A stretch of 64,000 bases of DNA from Fimbriimonadaceae bacterium (lineage in GTDB: Bacteria; Armatimonadota; Fimbriimonadia; Fimbriimonadales; Fimbriimonadaceae). Shown piece after piece: positions 34,847 to 43,338 of the stretch. The DNA is taken from assembly GCA_022843485.1 (NCBI GenBank), contig JALHNM010000001.1, forward strand, positions 248,001 through 312,000, written 5' to 3'. Both the position numbers and the translations under genes were made by a program. How positions within the stretch are numbered: the stretch's first letter is position 1; each line of letters opens with the position of its first letter. Below the pieces are notes generated by a model. That model ran no database searches and was not told the origin of the DNA. It saw only the letters and a program-made list of their open reading frames with translations.

Positions 34847-35616
34847 CCGAGGGGCACCACGACGAACCCCCCGTCCTCCCGCCGCACGCGCTCGAAGGCA
34901 ACCCCGTAGACCCGACACAGAGAGTCCGGCTCCAGGGCCTCTTCTACGGGCCCGACCGTCCAGACTTGGCCCCGCGCGAGGAGGGCGGCCCGGTCGGCGC
35001 ACCCCGCGGCCCAGTTGAGGTCGTGGGTGGCGATGACGACGCACAGCCCCTCGGCGGTCAGTGACCGGACTAACCCGGCGAACGAGGCTTGGGCGGCCGG
35101 GTCGAGGTGGTTCGTAGGCTCGTCCAGCAGGAGGATCCTGCCGCCCTGGGCCAGGGCCCTCGCGACGAGCACCCGCTGGGCCTCGCCCCCGCTGAGCTCG
35201 GAGAGGGGCCGATCGGCCAGCCACGTACACCCTGTCCGCTCCAGCGCGGCCTCGGCCACGGCTCTGTCCTCGGGGCTGTCGAACAGCCCGACCGAGTGGG
35301 GGGTGCGGCCCATCAAGACGACCTCGCGGACGGTCACGTCGAACGTGGGTTCTTCGCGTTGGGGGACGTAGGCCACAGTTCGGGCCACTTGGCGGACCTG
35401 CGTTCGAGCGGGGTCCTGCCCAAGCAGCCGCACACGTCCCGCGATCGGGACAATGGCTCCGGAGGCCGCCTTCAGGAGCGTCGTCTTGCCCGAACCGTTC
35501 GGCCCAAGGAGCGCGAGGGCCTCGCCGGGGTGGGCCGCGAGGTTGACCCCCTGGACGACTGTCCTTCCCCGGTAGCCGAGGCTGACCCCCTCGAAAGTGA
35601 GGGCGGGCTCAGGCAT
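34843..35616 (-). CDS. ABC transporter ATP-binding protein, metal/iron-chelate type
   Basis: The 257-residue protein has intact motifs: Walker A GPNGSGKTT, Q-loop VPQREEPTFDVTVREVVLMGR, signature LSELSGGEAQRV, Walker B ILLLDEPTNHLD and the H-loop ATHDLNWA. The sequence around the Q-loop and AALERTGCTWLADRPL fits the ZnuC/FecE group that serves importers of metals or metal chelates. No permease or binding protein is adjacent, so it works with partners elsewhere or is an orphan. It overlaps the end of the ABC exporter gene by 8 bases. Confidence 0.88.
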   Translation of the reverse strand: MPEPALTFEGVSLGYRGRTVVQGVNLAAHPGEALALLGPNGSGKTTLLKAASGAIVPIAGRVRLLGQDPARTQVRQVARTVAYVPQREEPTFDVTVREVVLMGRTPHSVGLFDSPEDRAVAEAALERTGCTWLADRPLSELSGGEAQRVLVARALAQGGRILLLDEPTNHLDPAAQASFAGLVRSLTAEGLCVVIATHDLNWAAGCADRAALLARGQVWTVGPVEEALEPDSLCRVYGVAFERVRREDGGFVVVPLG

Positions 35617-37408
35617 CGACCTCGAGCACCCCGCTCACGAACGCCCGATACATGCCTGCGTACGCCCCGTTCTGGCGGACGAGGTCGTCGTGGCTCCCGG
35701 TCTCCAGCACCTCGCCGCGCCGCAGCACGAGGATGCGGTCGGCCCGGGCCGCGGTCGTCAGCCGGTGGGCGATGAAGAGGGTCGTCCGGCCCGCCATCGC
35801 CTTCTCGATGGCCTGAGTGACGGCCTTTTCGCTCACCGCGTCCAAGTTGCTCGTGGCCTCGTCGAGGAGGAGCACCTCCGGGTTCCCGACGAGGGCCCGG
35901 GCGATGGCGAGCCGCTGGCCCTCGCCGCCGCTCAGCCGGACCCCTCGTTCTCCGAGCGTCGTCTCGTACCGGTTCGGTGTGGCCTCGATGAACCCGTCGG
36001 CACTGGCGAGGGCGGCCGCGCGGCGGAGGTCCTCGTCGCTCGCTTCACCGGCGCCCAGGCGGAGGTTGTCGGCGATCGACCCGGCGAAGAGGAACGTGGA
36101 CTGCGGCACGACGCCGAACAGCCGCCGGTACCACCCAAGGTCGAGCTCGCGGACGTCGACCCCGTCATAAAGTATCGCGCCCGACGTCGGGTCGTAGAAG
36201 CGCAGGAGCAGGTCGGCGATGGTGCTCTTGCCCGCACCGCTCGGCCCGACGAGGGCGAGGGACGTGCCCGCCGGGATCGTGAAGCTCACCCCGTTCAGGG
36301 CCCGCGTCCCGTCCGGGTACTCGAAGACGACGTCGCGGAACTCGATCGTGCCTTGGGGCTGGGGGAGGGTCCGGGCTCCTGGGCGGTCGAGGTGCTCGTC
36401 CGGCACATCGAGGACTTCGGCGTGGATGCGGTCAGCGGCCGCTTGGACTTGGTTGTAGACGTTGTTGACGTTCGCCAGGCTCTTCATGCCCTGGTTGACC
36501 AGGTCGAGTGCCACCGTCAGCGAGACGATGTCGGCGATCGCGAGCGTCCCGGCCTGGGCCATGAACCCGCAGATGAACAGGATGGCGGCGAGCGAAGTCG
36601 CCCCAAGGAACTCCACCATCGGCTTGAGCTCCGCGAAGCGGCGCACGGCCCGCATCTGGCTCTCGAACCCTCGCTGGAGCAACCCGCCGAAGTGGGAGCG
36701 CATCCGTTCCTCGGCCGCGAAGGCCTTGACCACCCGGGCCCCGGCGATGGCCTCTTGGCTCATCGAAGCGAGGCTCGCCAGGTCGTCCTGGACCTGTCCC
36801 TGCGCCTCCTTCATTTTGCGGCCGTTCCGGTGGACGAACGCGGCGATCACGGGGACGAACAGGAGCGCCACAAGGGCGAGTTGCCACTGGATCAGCACGA
36901 TCCAGACGAGGGCGAAGAGGGCCTTGGCCGGGCCGTCGATGCTGTCGCGGATGAGCGACACTGCGTTCTGGTAGACGTTGATGTCGTTCGTCAGGACGCT
37001 TTGGAGCCCGCCCTGCCGCTTCTCGTTGAAGTAGGAGACGGGGAGGCGCTGGAGCTTCGCGAAGAGCCGCTCGCGGAGTTCGAGCGCGAGCTTGGCCGCG
37101 GCCCGGCTCAGGTAGTAGGTCTGCCCGCGGACGAAGGCGTACCGGAGGGCGAAGACGCCGACGACGGCCAGGCAGACGAGCCCGAGCCGCTCGAGAGCCT
37201 CCTCCTGCCGGATCTGGCGTTCGGCCGGGGTCTCGGGGCGGGCGGTGTCGGGCTGTGTCCGGGTGGGGGATTGGACCAGGGCACCCAGCCCGCCAGCGCC
37301 GGGCGCGGCCGGGCGCACGGTCGGGGAGGCGTCTTGGATCGCCTGGATGGCGCGGTTCGTGAGTGGGATCGTCGCCGACGCCAAGGCACTGGCGAGGGCG
37401 ACGCACAC
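35609..37408 (-). CDS. ABC exporter, fused permease-ATPase (MsbA/multidrug type)
   Basis: The 599-residue half-transporter has a six-helix exporter domain (residues about 1-330; SYFNEKRQGGLQSVLTNDINVYQ is a typical coupling region) and an ATPase domain with Walker A VGPSGAGKST, Q-loop VPQSTFLFAGSIADNLR, signature VRLSGGEGQR, Walker B VLLLDEATSNLD and H-loop IAHRLTT. It likely flips a lipid or drug as a homodimer. The GTG at 37408 begins inside helix 1. In the same frame the sequence runs upstream to 37501 with a convincing basic pre-helix (SPFRRLDPR, then LKRQRTSILKGL), yet contains no ATG, GTG or TTG. A CTG (37420) or ATC start, or a sequence error, is possible. Confidence 0.9.
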   Translation of the reverse strand: MCVALASALASATIPLTNRAIQAIQDASPTVRPAAPGAGGLGALVQSPTRTQPDTARPETPAERQIRQEEALERLGLVCLAVVGVFALRYAFVRGQTYYLSRAAAKLALELRERLFAKLQRLPVSYFNEKRQGGLQSVLTNDINVYQNAVSLIRDSIDGPAKALFALVWIVLIQWQLALVALLFVPVIAAFVHRNGRKMKEAQGQVQDDLASLASMSQEAIAGARVVKAFAAEERMRSHFGGLLQRGFESQMRAVRRFAELKPMVEFLGATSLAAILFICGFMAQAGTLAIADIVSLTVALDLVNQGMKSLANVNNVYNQVQAAADRIHAEVLDVPDEHLDRPGARTLPQPQGTIEFRDVVFEYPDGTRALNGVSFTIPAGTSLALVGPSGAGKSTIADLLLRFYDPTSGAILYDGVDVRELDLGWYRRLFGVVPQSTFLFAGSIADNLRLGAGEASDEDLRRAAALASADGFIEATPNRYETTLGERGVRLSGGEGQRLAIARALVGNPEVLLLDEATSNLDAVSEKAVTQAIEKAMAGRTTLFIAHRLTTAARADRILVLRRGEVLETGSHDDLVRQNGAYAGMYRAFVSGVLEVDA

Positions 37409-37558
37409 GAGCCCCTTCAGGATGCTCGTGCGTTGCCGCTTAAGGTCGGCCGCGATCCGAGGGTCGAGACGCCGGAAGGGAGAGCGAAGGCCGATGCCGC
37501 TAGTTTAGCCGTCCAGGTTTCGGAGGCTGGGCACGGGCGTTGCGCTCTCCCGCCGAGG

Positions 37559-38473
37559 TCAGTTCGCCCGCTCGCGCATTAGGGTTGAGAGGTCGAGGAT
37601 GAAACTCCCTCCACCTCCTCCTCCGCCGCCGGCGCTCACGCTCGGGAGCTTGCCGTCCCACTTATCGATCCATTCGCGGGCGATGACGAGCGCGCCGCCG
37701 TTGGCTTGGAGGGCGGCGGCCTTGAGCTTGGCCGACTCGGCGTCGCCCTGGGCTTTGGCGATGGCCGTCTGCTTCTGTAGCTCGGCCTGTTGGAGCACGA
37801 ACTTCTGTTTTTCGGCTTCCTGTTGGGCGATCTGCTTGGCCTCGATCGCTTTGTTGAACTCGGGCGAGAACTCGAAGTTCGTGATCGAGAGGCCGCCCGG
37901 GTCGACGATGATGTCGTACGCCTTCAGTCGGAGGGCGATGTCCCGCTCGACTTCGTTCTTGACCTGCGCCCGGTTGCGGATGAGGTCCTCGGCCGAGTAC
38001 TTTGCCGTGACGACCTTGATCGACTCCTGGACGGTCGGGTCGATGATGCGCACCTTGTACTCCGTGCCGACTTGCTGGAAGAGGCGGCCGGCCTGCTGGG
38101 GGTCGATGCGGAAGTTCAAGGCGAGCGTGGTCGTAACCGTCTGGAGGTCGCGCGAGGCTGCGCTCGCCGTGCTCTCCTCCTTCTGGGTACGGACTTCGAG
38201 GAGAACGATCGTGTTGACGCCCGGCATGACGAAGTGGATGCCTTCGGCGAGCGTGCCCTGCATGGCCCCGAAACGGAGCAGCACGGCCCGGTAGCCAGAC
38301 TGGACCACGACGAACCCGCCGGACAACGCGCCGCCGACGACCATGAGCACCCCGACGACCCTGGCGGCGAGCGCCAGGCCCTTCGTCGCCCCCTTCTGGG
38401 CGCCGGGCACCTCGACCGCTCCGATCACGAACGAGAGGGCCACCAGGATGACCCCGAGAACGATGATTCCCAT
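37559..38473 (-). CDS. Band-7/prohibitin (SPFH) family membrane protein
   Basis: The 304-residue protein has two N-terminal hydrophobic helices (about residues 3-20 and 35-55) and an SPFH domain that starts VVVQSGYRAVLLRFGAMQGTLAEGIHFVMPGVNTIVLLEVRTQKEE, followed by TTTLALNFRIDPQQAGRLFQQVG and a long coiled coil (AIEAKQIAQQEAEKQKFVLQQAELQKQTA). The C-terminus has a run of eight glycines before LDLSTLMRERAN. Prohibitin-type SPFH proteins form large ring- or dome-like complexes in the membrane that can surround proteases. The ATG at 38473 was chosen since it starts the first hydrophobic helix. Confidence 0.9.
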   Translation of the reverse strand: MGIIVLGVILVALSFVIGAVEVPGAQKGATKGLALAARVVGVLMVVGGALSGGFVVVQSGYRAVLLRFGAMQGTLAEGIHFVMPGVNTIVLLEVRTQKEESTASAASRDLQTVTTTLALNFRIDPQQAGRLFQQVGTEYKVRIIDPTVQESIKVVTAKYSAEDLIRNRAQVKNEVERDIALRLKAYDIIVDPGGLSITNFEFSPEFNKAIEAKQIAQQEAEKQKFVLQQAELQKQTAIAKAQGDAESAKLKAAALQANGGALVIAREWIDKWDGKLPSVSAGGGGGGGGSFILDLSTLMRERAN

Positions 38474-38569
38474 TGTGTCTATCCCCGGGGACGGTCCGAT
38501 GGCCCGTTCGGTTGCAGGCAGGGGCCCGTCGCCCTCCTGCCCTGGGCGGGACCGACCGATCATCCCCCT

Positions 38570-38752
38570 ATGACCGTCAACAGCGCGGGGAGTGTCCGGG
38601 CCGCCGCCCAGGCGACCGTCCGGCCCGGAGGCGAGGCGACGCCCGTCCAAGTGGCCGTGCTCAAGAAGGCGCTGGACGCCCAGAAGCGCGAGGGCGAGGC
38701 CCTGATCGACCTCCTGCAGACCAAGGGCCGCCTGTTGGACGTCCGGGCCTAG
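38570..38752 (+). CDS. YjfB-like putative motility protein (60 residues)
   Basis: The small protein reads TVNSAGSVRAAAQATVRPGG, then VQVAVLKKALDAQKREGEALIDLLQ. The second half fits the YjfB family (PF14070), which is found in flagellated Firmicutes and others under SigD-type control (VQxAVLKKALDxQKxxGxxLLxLL). It is cytoplasmic, amphipathic and helical. No flagellar gene is adjacent; the flagellin gene lies 13 kb away. The start is the ATG at 38570; longer readings of the frame overlap the band-7 gene and are not supported. Confidence 0.75.
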   Translation: MTVNSAGSVRAAAQATVRPGGEATPVQVAVLKKALDAQKREGEALIDLLQTKGRLLDVRA

Positions 38753-38762
38753 ACCCCCCGGG

Positions 38763-38768
38763 TACCAT
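38763..38768 (+). promoter_or_regulatory. -10 box TACCAT for the gene at 38777
   Basis: TACCAT is followed by 8 bases and then the GTG start, with no SD. It matches the box and spacing of other leaderless candidates here. Confidence 0.45.
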
Positions 38769-38776
38769 GACGGGCT

Positions 38777-39028
38777 GTGCCGAAGAAGCGCCCGTCAAAG
38801 CCGGTGTGGTGGAAGAACACGTTCTTCCTCTTCGCGGCGATGCTACTGGTGGTCGCCGGGGCCGGGATCGTCGGCGGTGACGCCCTGATCCGAGACCCGG
38901 GACAAGTCAACGAGCGGATGCCCCTTTTCCTGATCTACCTTGGGGGGGCGGTGGTGCTGCTCGTGAACGGGCTTCTCAGCCATCGCCAGGCGGTGCAGAG
39001 CTTCGAAGAGGCAGAGGACGACCTATGA
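38777..39028 (+). CDS. Hypothetical two-helix membrane protein
   Basis: No named family. The 83-residue product has a basic N-terminus (PKKRPSKPVWWKN), two hydrophobic segments (about residues 14-34 and 48-66) and an acidic C-terminus. The basic start points to an N-in, C-in hairpin. The GTG start fits the TACCAT box 8 bases upstream. Its stop overlaps the start of the next gene (ATGA), so the two are co-translated. Confidence 0.65.
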   Translation: MPKKRPSKPVWWKNTFFLFAAMLLVVAGAGIVGGDALIRDPGQVNERMPLFLIYLGGAVVLLVNGLLSHRQAVQSFEEAEDDL

Positions 39029-39243
39029 CGCAGTGCATGTGCGGGAAGACGATCGACAAGGTGCCGGACTGGCTCGCGACCGTGAAGGTCACGTTCGTCT
39101 GCAACAACTGCCCGAACCGGACGGTCAAATCGATCGCCCAGGTTCAACTCGAGGCGCCCCGGGACCCCAACTCGGTGGAAGGGTCCGGGGCGATCGAGGG
39201 GGCCTTCGACGACGAAGAGGAGACCGAAGAAGACGAGTCCTGA
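39025..39243 (+). CDS. Hypothetical small cysteine-motif protein
   Basis: No named family. The 72-residue product starts TQCMCGKTIDKVPDWL and continues FVCNNCPNRTVKSIAQV, so it holds a CxC plus CxxC arrangement that could bind one zinc ion, and it ends in a strongly acidic tail (DDEEETEEDES). The ATG overlaps the stop of the membrane protein before it. The acidic tail and zinc ribbon resemble small nucleic-acid or ribosome-associated proteins, but no function can be set. Confidence 0.65.
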   Translation: MTQCMCGKTIDKVPDWLATVKVTFVCNNCPNRTVKSIAQVQLEAPRDPNSVEGSGAIEGAFDDEEETEEDES

Positions 39244-39261
39244 CCGGGAGTCGGCCAGGGG

Positions 39262-39498
39262 CTAGGCGGCGTGCCGCAGGGCTCTCTGGACGAGGACGAG
39301 CCTCGGGGAGGCCTCCGATCCGAAGGTTCGGACGCACAGGTCTCTCAGGAGGCCCGGGTCAGTAGGGCTCGTATCGTCTAGGGTGACCGAGGCGAGGAGA
39401 GTCCCGTTGGAGCGCCAGACGCTCGCGTCTAGCACCCCGTCTTGGCTGAGCAGGAAGCCTTCGAGAACGGAATGGTCCAAAGCGAGGAGGGACACCAC
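39262..39498 (-). CDS. Hypothetical protein, last gene of the gatC-ispE operon
   Basis: No firm family. The 78-residue product (LLALDHSVLEGFLLSQDGVLDASVWRS then GTLLASVTLDDTS...) alternates helix and strand and resembles a small roadblock-like or inhibitor fold, but the similarity is too weak to name. It starts 3 bases after the stop of the MobA-like gene and reads in the same direction, which supports a real gene. It lacks cysteines, signal peptide and membrane segments. Confidence 0.5.
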   Translation of the reverse strand: MVSLLALDHSVLEGFLLSQDGVLDASVWRSNGTLLASVTLDDTSPTDPGLLRDLCVRTFGSEASPRLVLVQRALRHAA

Positions 39499-39501
39499 GC
39501 T

Positions 39502-40248
39502 TTACGTACTGGTCGTTTCGTCCCGGTTCTGGAGGGCCAATAGGGCCGAATACTGGGTCGCATCGTCGATGTCGGTGCCGATCTCGGCGTGGTGAGTGAC
39601 GATCCCTTTCACCGGCATCCCAAGGAAGGCCCCCACGGCCCGCTCGAGAGTGCGCTGGGTGAGGGTGTTCGGGCTCAGCCGACCCACCATGACTCGCAGG
39701 AGCGTCTGCCAGCCGACCAGCCCTGCGAGCCGGAGCGGGCTCTTGCGGGCGGCGTAGGCCTGCTCGAGCACCGGGAGCGAGGCCCTCATGAGGCCGGTCC
39801 GGATGAGGGCGGCGTTCCCCCCGGTGAACCGACCCTCTCGCATCTTCAGTGCGGTCCGCTTGAGTCCGGGGAACTGAGCCTCGCAGTCGGCGATCGGGAT
39901 GATTGGGTAGTTGACCCCGGCCTCAGGGTCGCACCGGTCAAGGAAGTCGCGCAGGCCCTCGGTAGTCAGGAACGGCGTGTCGCAGGTGACGAGCAGGAAC
40001 GCCTCCGTCCGGACGGCGTCGAGCCCCGACGAGACGCTCTCGAGGAAGGTCGAGCCGGGCGCGACCTGGCGGTCGGCGAGCCCCGCCGGGCCGCCGACCA
40101 GAACGAGATCGCCGAGCGGGGCAGTCGCTTCAAGGACGATATCGACGAACCGACGCCCACGGAACGGGAGCTCCGCCCGAGTGGCGACCCCACTCAGGGC
40201 GGCAAGATCGGGGTCGCAGGTCCCCCCGGCCAAGATCACGACGTCCAT
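39502..40248 (-). CDS. Nucleotidyltransferase family protein (MobA/GlmU-like)
   Basis: The 248-residue protein begins VVILAGGTCDPDLA..., a relaxed form of the nucleotide-binding LAGGxSxRMG loop, then keeps the VLVGGP strand and the metal-site motif LLVTCDTPFLT (Asp in CDTP). A long helical C-terminus (MVGRLSPNTLTQRTLERAVGAFLGMPVKG) follows. Such proteins transfer a nucleotide to a sugar or cofactor precursor. The substrate is not clear; the adjacent ispE makes a role in a phosphate-containing metabolite plausible. It overlaps ispE by 13 bases. Confidence 0.8.
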   Translation of the reverse strand: MDVVILAGGTCDPDLAALSGVATRAELPFRGRRFVDIVLEATAPLGDLVLVGGPAGLADRQVAPGSTFLESVSSGLDAVRTEAFLLVTCDTPFLTTEGLRDFLDRCDPEAGVNYPIIPIADCEAQFPGLKRTALKMREGRFTGGNAALIRTGLMRASLPVLEQAYAARKSPLRLAGLVGWQTLLRVMVGRLSPNTLTQRTLERAVGAFLGMPVKGIVTHHAEIGTDIDDATQYSALLALQNRDETTST

Positions 40249-41054
40249 AGGCTTTCCTCCCGGCTAAGGGTCCAGACGGGCCAGGACCGCTCAAAGCCTT
40301 CTCCAGCGAGGCGGACTGCGGCGGATCGGGCGGACTCCTCGTCCTCGAAGACCCCGAACACGGCCGCCCCCGACCCCGTGAGCCCCGCCGCCGAGGCCCC
40401 GTGGACATGGAGCCGCTCGGCGAGGTCGCCGCACACGCAGGGCGCCACTCGCTCGAAGTCGTTGTAGAGCTGCCACGGGTCGTCGACGAACGGGCGCCAG
40501 GGGTAGGGCTGCGCGTCCAGGGCGGCGTAGGCCTCGCCGGTCGAGACGCAGGCGTCCGGCATGACGACGAGGAGCGGTCGCGGCTCGGCGTCGGCGATGG
40601 GCGTCAAGCGTTCGCCGTACCCTTCGGCCCGGGCCCTCCCGCCGACGAGGAAGAACGGGACGTCCGCCCCGACGGCCTGGGCGACCTCGGCCGCGTTCTC
40701 CGAGGTGAACCGGCCTCTCGTCGCGCGGACGAGCACCCGAAGCAAGCCGGCCGCGTCCGAACTCCCACCACCCAGACCGCTCTGGGCCGGGATGCGCTTG
40801 GTCAGCTTCACGGCCAGCTTCGGGAGGCCGACGTACTCGGCGGCGAGCCGCCACGCGCGGGTCACAGTGTTCTCGGCCGGGACGTCGGATGAGTCGCATG
40901 AGAACGAGTCCGCCTCGGCCAGAGTCGCCTCGAGGTCGTCGAAGAGCGCAACGGCTTGGAAGACGGTGCGGATCGGGTGGTAGCCGCTCGGGTCCGGCGG
41001 GCCGACGGCCAGGAACAGGTTGACCTTCGCCGGGCAGCGCGTACGCCAGGTCAC
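40236..41054 (-). CDS. ispE: 4-Diphosphocytidyl-2-C-methyl-D-erythritol kinase
   Basis: IspE phosphorylates CDP-methylerythritol in the MEP pathway to isopentenyl diphosphate. The 272-residue GHMP kinase starts CPAKVNLFLAVGPPDPSGYHPIRTVFQAV (the substrate loop with the catalytic Lys and His), has the ATP loop PAQSGLGGGSSDAAGLL and the third motif LTGSGAAVFGVFE. It starts with GTG overlapping the stop of the membrane coiled-coil gene (GTGA). Confidence 0.95.
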   Translation of the reverse strand: MTWRTRCPAKVNLFLAVGPPDPSGYHPIRTVFQAVALFDDLEATLAEADSFSCDSSDVPAENTVTRAWRLAAEYVGLPKLAVKLTKRIPAQSGLGGGSSDAAGLLRVLVRATRGRFTSENAAEVAQAVGADVPFFLVGGRARAEGYGERLTPIADAEPRPLLVVMPDACVSTGEAYAALDAQPYPWRPFVDDPWQLYNDFERVAPCVCGDLAERLHVHGASAAGLTGSGAAVFGVFEDEESARSAAVRLAGEGFERSWPVWTLSREESLWTS

Positions 41055-41872
41055 GCCCTATCCTCCTGGCCCTGTTCGGTCGTCGGCGAGCTGGGCATGG
41101 GTGGCGGCGGGGTCGAGGCGGCGGAGGCGTCCGGAATGATCGTGACCGTCGTCGGGAACGGGGTCATCTCGAGCTCGGCGAGCGTCTTGTCGATCGCGTC
41201 GAGCTGCATCTTCGCCTCTGTGATCGCGGCCATGAACTCGCTCGATGCGGCCTCCACCTCACGCCCGGCGTACCGGTGGCCGAGCATCTTCATCCGCAGG
41301 GTGTCGAGCGTGGTCGAGAGGACGGCGGATTGGGCCTCGGCCCGCTCCACGCTCGCCATGATCGCCTGGAAGTGAAGGCGGTACTCGGCGATGTTCCGAT
41401 CCGCCATCCGGTACAGCTCCTGCGCCTGGACGTCCCGGGGCGGGTTGACGAACGTCCCCGGCTGGGCGATGAGCCATCCTTCGCTCTGGGCCAGCTCGTT
41501 GGCGACGCAGTCCGCGCGGCGAAGGGTGAGGTAGAGCTGCCGGGCGACGGACTCGATCGTGACGGGCAAGTCCTCGAGCTGGGCGACCTTCTGTTTGCGC
41601 ATCGACTTGAGCGCGTCGCGGAAAAGACCGAGGCGTCGGTCCACCCCTTGCCAGAGCGCGAGGTACCGGCGTTGGTAGAACCGCTTCGGGACGCTTGACT
41701 TGTGCGCTCGGGCCACTCCGAGGGAAGCCAAGGCTCCCCCTAGGATCATTGCCGGGATGCTTCCGCCGCTGAGTGCGAGCGCGATCGCCCCGAGGCCCAC
41801 CAGGAGCAGGTTCCACGACCAGAACAGTTCGACCAGGAAGACCGTACAGTTCCTCTTGCGGATCTCCTGCAT
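41051..41872 (-). CDS. Hypothetical membrane protein with coiled-coil domain
   Basis: No family recognised. The 273-residue protein has two closely spaced hydrophobic helices near the N-terminus (FLVELFWSWNLLLVGLGAIALALS and IPAMILGGALASLGVA, residues about 11-55), then a long helical region (about 60-245) with heptad-like spacing, and a Pro/Thr/Ser-rich tail. It resembles 5-bromo-4-chloroindolyl-phosphate hydrolysis-type or TelA-like membrane helical proteins in shape only. It lies 7 bases after gatA and overlaps ispE, so it is expressed with both. Confidence 0.65.
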   Translation of the reverse strand: MQEIRKRNCTVFLVELFWSWNLLLVGLGAIALALSGGSIPAMILGGALASLGVARAHKSSVPKRFYQRRYLALWQGVDRRLGLFRDALKSMRKQKVAQLEDLPVTIESVARQLYLTLRRADCVANELAQSEGWLIAQPGTFVNPPRDVQAQELYRMADRNIAEYRLHFQAIMASVERAEAQSAVLSTTLDTLRMKMLGHRYAGREVEAASSEFMAAITEAKMQLDAIDKTLAELEMTPFPTTVTIIPDASAASTPPPPMPSSPTTEQGQEDRA

Positions 41873-41879
41873 CTTCGCC

Positions 41880-43331
41880 TCACGGCATCGGGGGGCGTCG
41901 GTAGCCCCACGGGAGGGCTCGTTCGATCGCGTAGGCGGCCTGGAGGAGCCGCTCGTCTTGGCCGACGGGACCGTTCAGGAGCATCCCCACCGGCAGGTCG
42001 TCCGCATAGCCGCACGGGATCGAGAGGCTGGGAAACCCACCCATGTTCGCGGGGATCGTGCAGAGGTCGAGCAGCTTGAGGGCGAGGGGGTCCTGCGAGA
42101 GCCCGCCGACCGGGAACGCGACGATGGGGCTGGCCGGTGAGACGACGAGGTCGAACTCCTGGAAGGCGGTCTCGAACTCGGCCGCCATGACCGCGCGGAC
42201 CTGCTGCGCCCGGTTGTAGTACGCATCGTAATAGCCGGCGGAGAGGGCGTAGGTGCCGACCATGATCCGGAGCTTGACCTCGTGCCCGAAGAGCCCTCCA
42301 CGGGTGGAGGCGACGACCCCGATGTGGCCGTCGCCCTCGACCTGGCCGCCGTACCGGATGCCGTCGAACCGGGCGAGGTTGCTGCTCGCCTCGGCGGGGG
42401 CGATGATGTAGTAGGTCGTCACCCCGACTGCGACACTGGGGAGATCGATCTCGCTCACTTCGGCGCCCTCGCGGCGCAAGACGTCGAGGGCGGCTTCGAG
42501 GGCCTCCCGAACTCCGCTTTGGATGGCCTCGCCCATGAACTGGCGAGGGAGCGCGATCCTAAGGCCCCGCACGTTGCCGTCTTTGAGCGCTTCGGTCGAG
42601 ACAGGCGGGACGTCGAGCGACGTGCTGTCGAGGGGGTCGTAGCCGCTCACCGCCTCGGCGAGCAGGGCGGCGTCCTCCACGGTGCGGCCGAACGGTCCGA
42701 TTTGGTCGAGGCTGGAGCCGAAGGCCACGAGGCCGTACCGCGAGACCCGCCCGTAGGTGGGCTTATAGCCGACGATGCCGCAGAGCGCCGCCGGCATCCG
42801 GATCGACCCGCCGGTATCGGACCCGAGCGAGAGCGGGGCGAGCTCGCCCGCCACCGCCGCCGCCGATCCGCTCGAGCTCCCGCCCGGGACGAGGTCGCGC
42901 CCCCAGGGGTTCTTGGTGACCTGGAACGCGCTGTTCTCGCCGGACGTGCCCATCGCGAACTCGTCGAGGTTGGTCTTCCCGAGCGAGACGAGCCCCGCCT
43001 CCCGGAGCCGGGAGACGACCGTGGCGTCGTAGGGCGGGACGTAGCCCTTCAGCACGTTCGAGGCGCACGTCGTGGGCACGCCCTCGGTCGAGACGTTGTC
43101 CTTGATCGCGATGGGCACGCCCGTGAGCGGCCCGGCCTCGCCGGCGTCGATCCGCTTCTGGGCCGCCTCTGCCTCGGCGAGCGTGCGCTCCGGGTGGACG
43201 GTGAGGAAGGCCTTGAACTCGGGGTCGAGCCGGGCGATGCGGTCGAGGTGGGCTTGGGCGACCTCGACCGCACCGACCTCTCGCGAACGAAGCTTGGCTG
43301 CGGTCTCGGCCGCCGTGAGCTGGGTCAGCAC
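41880..43331 (-). CDS. gatA: Aspartyl/glutamyl-tRNA amidotransferase subunit A
   Basis: GatA is the amidase of GatCAB, which converts Glu-tRNA(Gln) and often Asp-tRNA(Asn) to the amide forms. The 483-residue amidase-signature protein has PIAIKDNVSTEGVPTTCAS with the catalytic Lys, LVPGGSSSGSAAAVA with the cis-Ser, and SLGSDTGGSIRMPAALCGIVGYKPTYGRVSRYG with the nucleophile Ser. It starts with GTG 7 bases after gatC. gatB is not in the window. The presence of gatCA means that Gln-tRNA is probably made indirectly here. Confidence 0.97.
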   Translation of the reverse strand: MLTQLTAAETAAKLRSREVGAVEVAQAHLDRIARLDPEFKAFLTVHPERTLAEAEAAQKRIDAGEAGPLTGVPIAIKDNVSTEGVPTTCASNVLKGYVPPYDATVVSRLREAGLVSLGKTNLDEFAMGTSGENSAFQVTKNPWGRDLVPGGSSSGSAAAVAGELAPLSLGSDTGGSIRMPAALCGIVGYKPTYGRVSRYGLVAFGSSLDQIGPFGRTVEDAALLAEAVSGYDPLDSTSLDVPPVSTEALKDGNVRGLRIALPRQFMGEAIQSGVREALEAALDVLRREGAEVSEIDLPSVAVGVTTYYIIAPAEASSNLARFDGIRYGGQVEGDGHIGVVASTRGGLFGHEVKLRIMVGTYALSAGYYDAYYNRAQQVRAVMAAEFETAFQEFDLVVSPASPIVAFPVGGLSQDPLALKLLDLCTIPANMGGFPSLSIPCGYADDLPVGMLLNGPVGQDERLLQAAYAIERALPWGYRRPPMP

Positions 43332-43338
43332 CCCTGCG

